From: a gamma proteobacterium HdN1
GTDB lineage: Bacteria; Pseudomonadota; Gammaproteobacteria; Pseudomonadales; Ketobacteraceae
Assembly (NCBI GenBank): GCA_000198515.1
Contig: FP929140.1
Span: forward strand, 3,074,527 to 3,138,526
Length of the DNA: 64,000 bases
Reading direction: 5' to 3'
Shown here: positions 33,952 through 41,444 of the stretch, piece by piece
Layout: every line of letters starts with the position of its first letter
Numbering within the stretch: the first letter of the stretch is position 1
The notes under the pieces: model-generated
Databases searched by the model: none
Told to the model about the DNA's origin: nothing
What the model saw: the letters and a program-made list of their open reading frames with translations, nothing else
Position numbers and translations under genes: made by a program

Positions 33952-34602
33952 TCAGGTGTGTCGGTTCTGCTTTTTGTGGTGCGAGAAGCGCTCTCCGCTG
34001 TAGTGGACTTTGCGGTAAACCCGCATGCCCAGAATGCGGTGGATGACATAGGCGATTCCGCTTTCCCGAAAGCCGCCGCTCATGGCGAATTTCATGGAGG
34101 GTGCGTTGTCGTCTTGTATCAGTGTGAGCACGCGCTGCTTGCCTTGCGCGATCCAGTAATCCCACCCCATAAACATCAAGTTTGCCGTGATCGGGCTGTT
34201 GCGGTACGGCTCGGCCACTTCTCCGGCCATCTGGAATACCTCGCCCTCCGCGAGATCAACCGTACAACCATAGAAGCGGTCGGTAAACGTTGTATCGGCA
34301 TACCAGACCATCGCGCCCATTTCTCCGTTGTTGCGTGAAAAACCGCAAAAGCCCGGGTAGCCGTGGGCAAGGAAATCACGCAGGGCCTCTACTTCATGGC
34401 TGAAATGCGGTTCACATGCTGGGAAGTCGGTCGCTGCAAAGCGCCGTGCATCCATGCGGCTGGACGCCTTGATGGTGCGATGGCCATCCGCAAGATCGTG
34501 TGCAAGTAGAATCAGGGTGCGCCGCATATAAATTTTGCGCAGAATTTTTTTGAGCACCTTTGCCGCGAGCGGCAAGGGTGCGGTTGTATGGGTGTCTGCC
34601 AT
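33952..34602 (-). CDS. GNAT-like acyltransferase, uncertain
   Basis: The 216-residue soluble protein has a pattern suggestive of an acyl-CoA N-acyltransferase fold: GFCGFSRNNGEMGAMVWY, a predicted strand-helix region, then NAPSMKFAMSGGFRESGIAYV, which resembles the last GNAT strands. No clear Q/RxxGxG/A motif is seen, so the assignment is tentative. It lies 28 bp downstream of the polysaccharide deacetylase gene in the same direction, so a role in polysaccharide modification is plausible. Confidence 0.6.
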   Translation of the reverse strand: MADTHTTAPLPLAAKVLKKILRKIYMRRTLILLAHDLADGHRTIKASSRMDARRFAATDFPACEPHFSHEVEALRDFLAHGYPGFCGFSRNNGEMGAMVWYADTTFTDRFYGCTVDLAEGEVFQMAGEVAEPYRNSPITANLMFMGWDYWIAQGKQRVLTLIQDDNAPSMKFAMSGGFRESGIAYVIHRILGMRVYRKVHYSGERFSHHKKQNRHT

Positions 34603-34630
34603 TGGGAGCCTAAGTGCGGTAACGTTTTGT

Positions 34631-35350
34631 TCAGCGGCCAGCGTCGGCGCATTCGTTGAGCGTCACTAGCCGATACCCTTTGGCTTTCACTGCGGTGATG
34701 ATGTCGCCCAAGCGCGTAACGGCTGCTGGGCTGGAGTCATGCATCAGTACGACAAAGGAATCTTTTTCTGGGTTGCTTGCGTTGATTTTGCTGGTCACTT
34801 CATCGTAGACGTTGTCAGCGGTCCAGCCAGGTTGTTGGGAGTAATCTTTGGAATCCAAGTTCCAAGTCGCTACGCCATAGCCCATATCCCAGATCGGGAT
34901 GCCCTGCACCACGTTGATGCTGCCGTTGGGAGGGCGCACAAAGCGGGTTTTTACGCCAAGCGTATCCCAGATGATCTGGTTGGTAGAGTCAACCTGTTCA
35001 ATCAGTTGGGCGTCGGTGAGGCGAGTAAAGTTGGTGTGATCCCAGCTGTGGTTTTCAATCTGGTGGCCTTCGTTGAGCGCTGCTCTTGCTTGGAGAACAC
35101 GTGAGGCGTAGGCAAGCTTGAAACCGAGCAGGAAGAATGTGGCCTTTACGTCGTGCGAAGCCAGTGTTGCAAGTACCGTCGGAAAGTTGTTGCTGGGGCC
35201 ATCGTCAAAGGTGAGTGCTACCATTCCCGGTTCTCTGCAGTACATGCTGAGCGGAACCATTGGTTTGCTGGAGTCAGGATATACCGACTGAGCGTTGGCG
35301 GTCGATGCGAGGCTAGCGATCGCCAGCAGGGCGCTGATGGTCTTGCGCAT
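34631..35350 (-). CDS. Secreted polysaccharide deacetylase (CE4, NodB domain)
   Basis: The 239-residue protein has a signal peptide (cleavage near ANA-Q, residue 20) and a NodB homology domain. CE4 motifs are visible in order: TFDDGP (catalytic base and metal Asp), ENHSWDH (metal His pair), RPPNGS, a WNLDSKDY segment and LMHDSS (catalytic His). It removes N-acetyl groups from an extracellular or periplasmic polysaccharide using a metal ion. AAGGA lies upstream of the ATG. It is likely part of the polysaccharide modification set beside the exopolysaccharide locus. Confidence 0.9.
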   Translation of the reverse strand: MRKTISALLAIASLASTANAQSVYPDSSKPMVPLSMYCREPGMVALTFDDGPSNNFPTVLATLASHDVKATFFLLGFKLAYASRVLQARAALNEGHQIENHSWDHTNFTRLTDAQLIEQVDSTNQIIWDTLGVKTRFVRPPNGSINVVQGIPIWDMGYGVATWNLDSKDYSQQPGWTADNVYDEVTSKINASNPEKDSFVVLMHDSSPAAVTRLGDIITAVKAKGYRLVTLNECADAGR

Positions 35351-35549
35351 GATGGGGCGTCCTTGGTGTGGGGTAAGAGAAATTTGGCTTATATTGTCAA
35401 AAATAAAACCTAGTACCAGATTCGTGCATTCTTCTGTGTTAGGGGCGGGAAGTCAATGTGAGGTGTTAGGTGAACGTGTGATGAACGGTTGCTGGCGTGT
35501 AATCGTATCGCCTACATGTTGGAATCGGCAAGCCGTTTAGCGATCTTTC

Positions 35550-35593
35550 TATCAAATGACGGCCTTTGCGCTATCAAACGACTGCCTTCGCGC
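35550..35593. repeat. 22-bp tandem repeat, two copies
   Basis: Two 22-bp units beginning TATCAAA (35550-35571, 35572-35593) differ at a few positions. It lies about 60 bp upstream of the Fur box. Confidence 0.85.
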
Positions 35594-35655
35594 CGAACGT
35601 TGCGGCGATCATGATTGTTTTCTACATCGCAAAATCACATTCATATCAAAGCGTG

Positions 35656-35684
35656 TTGATATTGATTATCATTACTACTAAACT
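35656..35684 (+). promoter_or_regulatory. Fur box overlapping a sigma-70 promoter
   Basis: TGATATTGATTATCA at 35657-35671 matches the 7-1-7 Fur consensus (TGATAAT-N-ATTATCA) with one mismatch. It overlaps a -35 like TTGATA (35656-35661), followed at 17 bp by TAAACT (35679-35684). Iron-loaded Fur bound here would block transcription of the siderophore receptor operon starting at 35815. Confidence 0.82.
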
Positions 35685-35814
35685 CTGCCACCTGTTGAAC
35701 AGGTTGCCAGCCAGTACCCCGCCTCCTTGGGCAGCACCAGCCAGCTTCGAAACCTGCCGGGCCTGAAACCCGGATTTTTACGTTGGCTGTATTCACTTTT
35801 CCCAAGGGCAGTTC

Positions 35815-38001
35815 ATGACCGTATTACCAAGGCCACGCACGCAACGCGTGTTGCGTTACACTCCGCTGTTTTTCTGTATCGCCGGCATCAGCCACGCTGC
35901 TGACAACACCAACAGCGACCCCTCTGCTAGCGACACCACCGTCCTCCCTGCTCTCCAGATCACCGCCGAACAGGCGCGCGCCACTGAACCCGTGGGTTAC
36001 GACACTCCCTACAGCTCCGCCGCCACCCGCACCGAGACGCCACTGGAGGAATTACCGCAATCCATCTCGGTACTCAGCGCCCAACAGATCGAAGATCAGA
36101 AGGCCATGACGCTGCAAGATACCCTCGGCTACAGCGCTGGCGTGCGTGCCGGCACTTACGGTGTCGATAACCGTGGAGATTGGTTTACCCTGCGCGGCTC
36201 CAGCGAAAGCAACGTGCTGCTCGACGGTATGCGCCAGCCCACCAGCGGCTGGTACGGTTCGGTGCGTAGCGAGCCCTTTGCCTATGAACAGATCGAAGTG
36301 CTTCGCGGCCCAAGCTCCGTCATGGCCGGCCAGAACGCCCCCGGTGGCGTCGTCAACCTAGTTTCGAAACTGCCCCGCGAACAGCCCAGTACTGAACTTA
36401 GCCTTGAAGCCGGCAACCACGACCACAAACAGCTGAGCCTAGACAGCACCGGCCCCCTCAACCAAGACAACACCCTGCTATACCGAATCGTCGCCCTCGG
36501 CAAGGACTCCGGCACCCAGATCCGTCATGCCAGCGAAGAACGCAGCTACTTTGCTCCATCCCTGACATGGCGCCCCAGCAGCCGCACGGAACTTACCGCC
36601 TACGCTCAGTACCAAGAAGATGAAAGTAACAATACCAACGCCTTTTTGCCGTGGGCCGGTACGCTTTACCCGAATCCACAATACCTCGCCGCCGGCCGGC
36701 CGGGATACGCTCCCAGCCATTTGTTCATCGGGGAACCCGCTTGGGATACTTATGGCGGTACCCGTCACCGCGCCGGCTACCAGATTGAGCAGGGCCTTGG
36801 TGAACGCCTTACGCTACGTCACAGCCTGCGTTACGACAAGATCAAAGGCCATCTGGAAAGCATGTACGCGAATTTCTGGGAAGTAGCGGCTGACGGAAGC
36901 TGCGCCACCTGCCCCTCGCCAACCCAGATCACTCGCACCGCCTACGGTTCCCGCACAGACTCCGAGATCACCACATCCGACCTTGTGCTGGAAGCAAAAC
37001 TCCATGCTGGCGCCATCGAACACACGCTGCTGGTGGGGGCAGACGGCATGAAAATGGATGACGACCAGCGCACCGACACCATCGACGAAGCCACCCCGCT
37101 GGATGTATTCAATCCGGTCTACGGCACCATGCCACGTCCGGATTTTGATTTCAGCGGCAGCGACCCCGTAGAGACGCAGCAATTTGGCGTATTTATTCAG
37201 GATCAGGCGAAAATTGTCGAAAAACTGGTGATAACGGGAAGCCTACGCCGCGATCATGTCGACATCGACCCAGCCAACGTAGACGACTGGCAAACCAGCC
37301 ACCGAATGGGTATCACCTGGCTTGCCGACAACGGTGCAGCCCCTTACTTGAGCTACAGCGAATCCTTCGAGACCGTTTCTGGCAAGGATAGCCACGGTAA
37401 GGTCTTTGTTCCCAAACGCGGCAAGCAATGGGAAAGCGGTATTAAATTTCGGCCTAACGGCGACAACCTGTTGCTCTCTGCTTCCGTTTACCTCCTCAAG
37501 GACGAAAACCGCCCCGTCGCCGATCCCAACGATCCTGATCCAAGCGACAGCTTCGGTGAAATTCAGGCGGGCGAAGTCACCGTCAAGGGGGTGGAGCTGG
37601 AGGCGAGTGGCAAGGTGGAAAACTGGGATATGATCGCTAACTACACCCGCACGCAAGCACAAATTACTGAACCGGCCAGCCACGCGCAACTCTCCAGCAT
37701 TCCGAAAAATTCGGCATCCCTCTGGGCCGTCAACCACTTCTCCCTTGCCGGAATTTCCGGATTCCGTGCCGGTGGTGGTGTGCGTTACAGCGGTGAAACC
37801 GGCGACGGGGATGACAGGATCATGACGCCCTCTTTCGCAGTGTTTGACGCCTTGATTGCGCTTGATCAAGGCTCGTGGCGCTATGCGCTCAACATCAACA
37901 ACCTGTTTGATGAAGAATACATCGTAACGGCGCTGGAGCGTGGCGATAGCTGGTTTGGCGCACGCCGCAAGATTATCGGCTCACTCAGCTACCGTCTGTG
38001 A
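35815..38001 (+). CDS. TonB-dependent siderophore receptor
   Basis: The 728-residue outer-membrane receptor has a signal peptide (cleavage near SHA-A, residue 28). The plug domain starts near residue 60 (TPLEELPQSISVLS, LRGSSESNVLLDGM, EVLRGPSSVMAGQNAPGGVVNLVSK). The 22-strand barrel ends in an aromatic/hydrophobic terminal strand (KIIGSLSYRL), with NINNLFDEEY near the end. It belongs to the FhuA/FhuE/FpvA type that imports ferric siderophores. There is no N-terminal signalling domain, so regulation should be by Fur directly, consistent with the box upstream. The coding region is richer in C-ending codons than its neighbours. Confidence 0.94.
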   Translation: MTVLPRPRTQRVLRYTPLFFCIAGISHAADNTNSDPSASDTTVLPALQITAEQARATEPVGYDTPYSSAATRTETPLEELPQSISVLSAQQIEDQKAMTLQDTLGYSAGVRAGTYGVDNRGDWFTLRGSSESNVLLDGMRQPTSGWYGSVRSEPFAYEQIEVLRGPSSVMAGQNAPGGVVNLVSKLPREQPSTELSLEAGNHDHKQLSLDSTGPLNQDNTLLYRIVALGKDSGTQIRHASEERSYFAPSLTWRPSSRTELTAYAQYQEDESNNTNAFLPWAGTLYPNPQYLAAGRPGYAPSHLFIGEPAWDTYGGTRHRAGYQIEQGLGERLTLRHSLRYDKIKGHLESMYANFWEVAADGSCATCPSPTQITRTAYGSRTDSEITTSDLVLEAKLHAGAIEHTLLVGADGMKMDDDQRTDTIDEATPLDVFNPVYGTMPRPDFDFSGSDPVETQQFGVFIQDQAKIVEKLVITGSLRRDHVDIDPANVDDWQTSHRMGITWLADNGAAPYLSYSESFETVSGKDSHGKVFVPKRGKQWESGIKFRPNGDNLLLSASVYLLKDENRPVADPNDPDPSDSFGEIQAGEVTVKGVELEASGKVENWDMIANYTRTQAQITEPASHAQLSSIPKNSASLWAVNHFSLAGISGFRAGGGVRYSGETGDGDDRIMTPSFAVFDALIALDQGSWRYALNINNLFDEEYIVTALERGDSWFGARRKIIGSLSYRL

Positions 38002-38009
38002 GGTTGCCC

Positions 38010-39215
38010 ATGAAAACGCAACGCCTGTGGTTTCTGGTGCATGGCTGGGTGTCATTGCCGGTCTGGATTCTGTTTTGCTTTGTCTGCATCACCGGCACGA
38101 TCGCCAGTGTCAGCCATGAAATCACCTGGCTCGCCAATCCGCAGGCGCGCGCCAGCAATCCGGAGGGCCTGCCGGCGCAGCCGCCGTCGGCATGGATCAG
38201 CGCTGCACAAAACGCCCTGCCTGAGGCGCAGGTAACAGGCGTTATGCGGCTAGATGATTATCTGGTGAGCGTAGTCTTGATGGCCAGCAAGGATGCACCC
38301 AATACGCTGGTGTATGTAAATCCGTATACCGCGCGCGTTCAGGAGATCAATCACGGGCTCACGTTTATCGGCTTCATGCGTTCCCTGCACGGCTGGCTGC
38401 TGTTTCCGTGGCAAGCCAGCTACAGCATCGGCTATTACCTAGTATCTGCGCTGTCCCTGCTGCTACTCACATCGCTCGTTACTGGCCTTGTGGTTCACAA
38501 GAAATTCTGGCGATCCTTTCATACGCCAGTGCTGCGCCGCGGTCAGGGGCTGCGGATACTTTCCGGTGATTGGCATCGTTTGGCAGGGGTATGGTCCATC
38601 TGGTTTATTGTGATCATCAGTGCCACCGGTGTCTGGTATCTGGCGAAAGCGGTGATGTGGCACAATGACATTCCGCTGGAGAGTCCGCCTGCACCCTTGG
38701 TGTTATCCAGCCTGCCCGTATCAGCAGACGGTACTCCACTGCGAATGATCAGCGTACAGCAAGCTGTGGATATTGCACTGCAAAAAATGCCTGCTCTAGC
38801 ACCCTCGTGGATTGCCGCTCCGGAACACAACCGAGATTACTATCGTATCTTAGGGGGCAACGGCGCAATGTTTTACGATGCTTATTCTAGTGCGGTATTC
38901 ATCAATCCTTGGGATGGCACCATTGTATCGACGCAAGATCCGTCCCTTATGGGCATTGTTCAACGGCTACCTCATCTGGCTGACCCGTTACATTACGGCA
39001 CCTTTGGTGGTCTTGCCAGCAAACTGGTCTGGTGTTTTTCTGGGCTGGTGCTTAGCAGCCTATCCATCAGTGGCTTTATTGTCTGGTATCAGCGCATATT
39101 TAGGCGCCAACGAAAAAAATACCAAATTCCGTACTACACAGGCAAAACGCGGCCGACAGGCCGGAATGCAAATAGCGGTGAAACGGATTGGCCAATTGCA
39201 GGAAAACAGCCATGA
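38010..39215 (+). CDS. PepSY-associated membrane protein (PiuB-like)
   Basis: The 401-residue inner-membrane protein has four membrane helices (about 12-35, 135-170, 190-215 and near 340-360). Conserved histidines follow the family: LVHGWVS, RSLHGWLLF, GDWHRLAG, DPLHYGTFGG. This family pairs with TonB siderophore receptors and is thought to reduce or release iron from siderophores. ATG 38010 is chosen as start because GAGG lies 6-7 bases before it; a GTG at 37998 overlapping the receptor stop is possible. It forms an operon with the receptor gene and the next gene. Confidence 0.88.
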   Translation: MKTQRLWFLVHGWVSLPVWILFCFVCITGTIASVSHEITWLANPQARASNPEGLPAQPPSAWISAAQNALPEAQVTGVMRLDDYLVSVVLMASKDAPNTLVYVNPYTARVQEINHGLTFIGFMRSLHGWLLFPWQASYSIGYYLVSALSLLLLTSLVTGLVVHKKFWRSFHTPVLRRGQGLRILSGDWHRLAGVWSIWFIVIISATGVWYLAKAVMWHNDIPLESPPAPLVLSSLPVSADGTPLRMISVQQAVDIALQKMPALAPSWIAAPEHNRDYYRILGGNGAMFYDAYSSAVFINPWDGTIVSTQDPSLMGIVQRLPHLADPLHYGTFGGLASKLVWCFSGLVLSSLSISGFIVWYQRIFRRQRKKYQIPYYTGKTRPTGRNANSGETDWPIAGKQP

Positions 39216-39685
39216 AAGATCGCGCAAAAACGGCTGGATCATCCTCCACCCGACTGAAACGTATCCTCTATACGGCAAGTGGGCTGTTACTTCTCGCTCC
39301 GGTATACTTTACTTGGAGCGGCCTGAACCCAACTCCGATACAGCCACTCGCACAGCAGGCGTTAGGCCCCTTCACCGCAACCCCTACGCCCATGGATGAA
39401 CTGCCCCCTTACCCACAGGGAAACGGCTTTCGTAAGGATTACAGCGTGGTTTTCTGCGATGATTGCACGCAACACATTCGTGTCGCGCATCTTGCCATCC
39501 AGCCTAACGCACCCACTCTTCCCGAAAATGAGGACGGTATCCTGCACGGTAGCCGTTATTTGCAACATGTACACGCAACGGCACCCGCACAGGTGGTTAG
39601 TGAAGATCGCCTCTGGCTAACCATCCAAGACTGGAAGGGTCAAGTTTGGCAAACCAGTTGGCCGGTCAGTTCAGCTGGCGACTAA
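39212..39685 (+). CDS. Small membrane-anchored protein of the iron operon
   Basis: The 157-residue product has one N-terminal membrane helix (ILYTASGLLLLAPVYFTW) and a soluble, probably periplasmic domain. It has a CDDC motif (FCDDCTQHIRVAHLA) and a histidine-containing YLQHVHA segment, which could bind metal or act in redox chemistry. No family is recognised. Start ATG overlaps the stop of the PepSY gene (ATGA at 39212) with AGGA upstream, so it is translated with the receptor operon. An iron-related role is inferred from position only. Confidence 0.72.
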   Translation: MKDRAKTAGSSSTRLKRILYTASGLLLLAPVYFTWSGLNPTPIQPLAQQALGPFTATPTPMDELPPYPQGNGFRKDYSVVFCDDCTQHIRVAHLAIQPNAPTLPENEDGILHGSRYLQHVHATAPAQVVSEDRLWLTIQDWKGQVWQTSWPVSSAGD

Positions 39686-39730
39686 CCGCTTGCTGGATCA
39701 CTACAGTTGTGAGGGGCAGTACATTTTGAA

Positions 39731-39768
39731 ACGTGTCGTGTCGAAAAAAGCGGATTATTTCGACACGT
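39731..39768. repeat. Inverted repeat after the iron operon
   Basis: CGTGTCGAAA (39737-39746) pairs with TTTCGACACG (39758-39767), a perfect 10-bp stem with an 11-nt loop. A shifted outer pairing (ACGTGTCG with CGACACGT) is also possible. No T-run follows, so this may be an operator or a mRNA-end hairpin rather than an intrinsic terminator. Confidence 0.65.
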
Positions 39769-39863
39769 CCTGTCCTCATGTACGCACTATCGACATATGC
39801 TCTCGTTCGTGTTATGCCTTCCAAACTGATCGACCTGCTCACCCGCGACGAACAGTTTGCACC

Positions 39864-41051
39864 CTATACAGAATTAAAAGTCTGAACCCCGGAACTCAGA
39901 ACTTTCGTTAAACGCGCGACCATCTCATCGACCTCTGCTTCCGTGACATTCAAGGCCGGCATGAATCGCAGTATCTGCGGTCTTGTCGCGTTGATCAACA
40001 GCCCTTGTGCAAATGCTTCGGCAGCGATCGAGCTGGCGTTTCCCTGCGGTACTTCCAGTGCGACCAGCAATCCTTCTCCACGCACGTTGCCTAACCCGAA
40101 GGTGGCTGATAACGCCCGTAGTCGTTGGCGAAGATATTCACCGCGCTTAACCACAGTGTGCAGAAATGTCGGCTGTGACACGATGGCGAATACGGCATTG
40201 CCAACGGCGGTCATCAATGGTGTTCCGCTGAAGGTTCCGCCTTGATCGCCGTGTTCGAAGCAGCTGACATTGTCGCTGGCGACCATGGCAGCCAGTGGCA
40301 CCCCTGCACCTAGGCCTTTGCCGAGTGTCAGAATATCGGGAACGATGCCTGCCTGCTGAAAGGCAAACAGCGTGCCGGTGCGTCCCATGCCGGTTTGCAC
40401 TTCATCCAGAATCAACAAAATGCCCTGCTGGCGGGTGAGCTCCCGCAGCGCCTGCAAATACTCGCGCGTGGCAGGAATCACGCCGCCTTCGCCTTGCACG
40501 GGTTCGAGCATGATGGCTACCGTATTGCCAGTGATTGCGCTCGTTATAGCGTCGATATCGTTGATTGGTACTTTGCTAAAACCTGTGACTTTGGGTTCGA
40601 ACAACGCCTCCCATTGCGGTTTGCCCGATGCCGACATGGTGGCCAAGGTGCGGCCATGAAAACTGTTTTGCAGGGTAATAATTTCATACGCGCCGCGCTT
40701 GAATTTCTCACCCCAGCGCCGCGCCAGTTTGATCGCGCCTTCGTTTGCTTCGGCGCCGCTGCTGGTGAAAAATACCTTGTGCAAACCGCTGTGTTTTACG
40801 ATTTGCTCTGCCAGCGCCAGCATGGGTGCGTTGTAATAGGAGGGGCTGCAATTGATCAGGGTGGCGGCTTGCGCGGCAAGGGTTTCGGCAATGATGGCGG
40901 GGGAATGCCCTAGGCAATTGACCGCCCATCCCTGAATAAAATCGAGATAACGCTTGCCATGATTGTCCGTCAGCCAGGCGCCTTCACCCGCGATCATCGT
41001 CAGTGCCGGTCGTGGGGTGACATCCATCATTGCGTTGCCCATGTGATACAT
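39864..41051 (-). CDS. argD: Acetylornithine aminotransferase family protein
   Basis: The 395-residue class III PLP aminotransferase has FTSSGAEANEGAIKLAR, NSFHGRTLATMSASG, PVQGEGGV, LDEVQTGMGRTG and the PLP lysine in LTLGKGLGAGVPLAAM. It matches the ArgD/succinylornithine group, which makes N-acetylornithine for arginine synthesis and often also succinyl-diaminopimelate for lysine. The start is ATG 41051, since AAGAGG precedes it; an ATG six codons earlier has no ribosome site. Upstream lies an apparent attenuator with an arginine-rich leader peptide (41127-41313), which suggests control by arginyl-tRNA supply. Confidence 0.9.
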   Translation of the reverse strand: MYHMGNAMMDVTPRPALTMIAGEGAWLTDNHGKRYLDFIQGWAVNCLGHSPAIIAETLAAQAATLINCSPSYYNAPMLALAEQIVKHSGLHKVFFTSSGAEANEGAIKLARRWGEKFKRGAYEIITLQNSFHGRTLATMSASGKPQWEALFEPKVTGFSKVPINDIDAITSAITGNTVAIMLEPVQGEGGVIPATREYLQALRELTRQQGILLILDEVQTGMGRTGTLFAFQQAGIVPDILTLGKGLGAGVPLAAMVASDNVSCFEHGDQGGTFSGTPLMTAVGNAVFAIVSQPTFLHTVVKRGEYLRQRLRALSATFGLGNVRGEGLLVALEVPQGNASSIAAEAFAQGLLINATRPQILRFMPALNVTEAEVDEMVARLTKVLSSGVQTFNSV

Positions 41052-41126
41052 TGTGTGGCCTCTTTTCATTAAATCCGTAGGTGAAGTGTTACATCAGTGG
41101 GTTAAGTGCTTTTTTGCGGGAATAAA

Positions 41127-41156
41127 AAAGGCCGCAGGGGGTACCTGCGGCCTTTT
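41127..41156 (-). terminator. Attenuator terminator upstream of argD (also end of the nitrate reductase operon)
   Basis: On the minus strand GGCCGCAGG (41152-41144, segment 3) and CCTGCGGCC (41138-41130, segment 4) form a 9-bp GC stem. A/T pairs extend it to 13 bp, the loop is 5 nt, and TTTTTT follows. Segment 3 can instead pair with CCTGCGGTC (41202-41194, segment 2) inside the leader peptide gene: nine pairs, one of them G-U. The two structures exclude each other. Confidence 0.9.
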
Positions 41157-41178
41157 CGAGAAATCTTGTCGACTGAAC

Positions 41179-41277
41179 CTAGATTCTCCGGTGGACCGCA
41201 GGCGCGCACGCGCATGCTCGCGCGGCTGCGCGGGCGGCATTACGACGGGATTGTGCGGTCAGGGAATAGGTTTTCAT
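41179..41277 (-). CDS. Arginine/alanine-rich leader peptide of the argD attenuator
   Basis: The reading frame from ATG 41277 to TAG at 41181-41179 encodes 32 residues, with Arg pairs and singles in the middle (SRRNAARAAARACA) and HRRI at the end. A second ATG two codons earlier (41283) is possible. Segment 1 (GACCGCA, 41260-41254) lies just before the Arg codons and can pair with segment 2 (TGCGGTC, 41200-41194), which lies in the last codons. A ribosome stalled at the Arg pair would cover segment 1 and free segment 2 to form the antiterminator. A ribosome reaching the stop would cover segment 2 and allow termination. No ribosome site precedes the ATG, but the predicted start of transcription falls on it, so translation may be leaderless. 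Confidence 0.68.
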   Translation of the reverse strand: MKTYSLTAQSRRNAARAAARACACAPAVHRRI

Positions 41278-41283
41278 CTTCAT

Positions 41284-41328
41284 ATGATGGGCAATTAGTG
41301 ATGGAAGTGTCAAGCGTAAAATTGTCAA
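41284..41328 (-). promoter_or_regulatory. Promoter of the argD leader with duplicated -35 box
   Basis: On the minus strand TTGACA (41313-41308) is followed after 18 bp by CATCAT (41289-41284). A second TTGACA lies exactly 15 bp upstream (41328-41323) because the block around CGCTTGACA is tandemly duplicated. The predicted start site is about 41277. Confidence 0.62.
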
Positions 41329-41444
41329 GCGCAAAATGGGTGATTCAGGTCGGATATAGTGGCAGATGCTGGGGTGGATATGAGCTGAGCGCCCGTGAAG
41401 GGCGCGACCTTTGATTCGCTTTGGCAAAACGCAAAACGCCGTTA

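Larger units (their letters stand above)
35351..35814. other. Intergenic region between the deacetylase and siderophore receptor genes
   Basis: This 464-bp divergent region holds a TTGACA box near the deacetylase, a 22-bp tandem repeat (35550-35593) and the Fur box and promoter of the iron operon (35656-35684). No open frame has support. Confidence 0.55.
41052..41444. other. Leader region between the nitrate reductase gene and argD
   Basis: Reading on the minus strand, this 393-bp stretch contains in order a promoter with a duplicated -35 box, a 32-codon leader peptide, paired RNA segments, a terminator hairpin and 70 nt of untranslated DNA before argD. Nothing else is visible. Confidence 0.7.
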
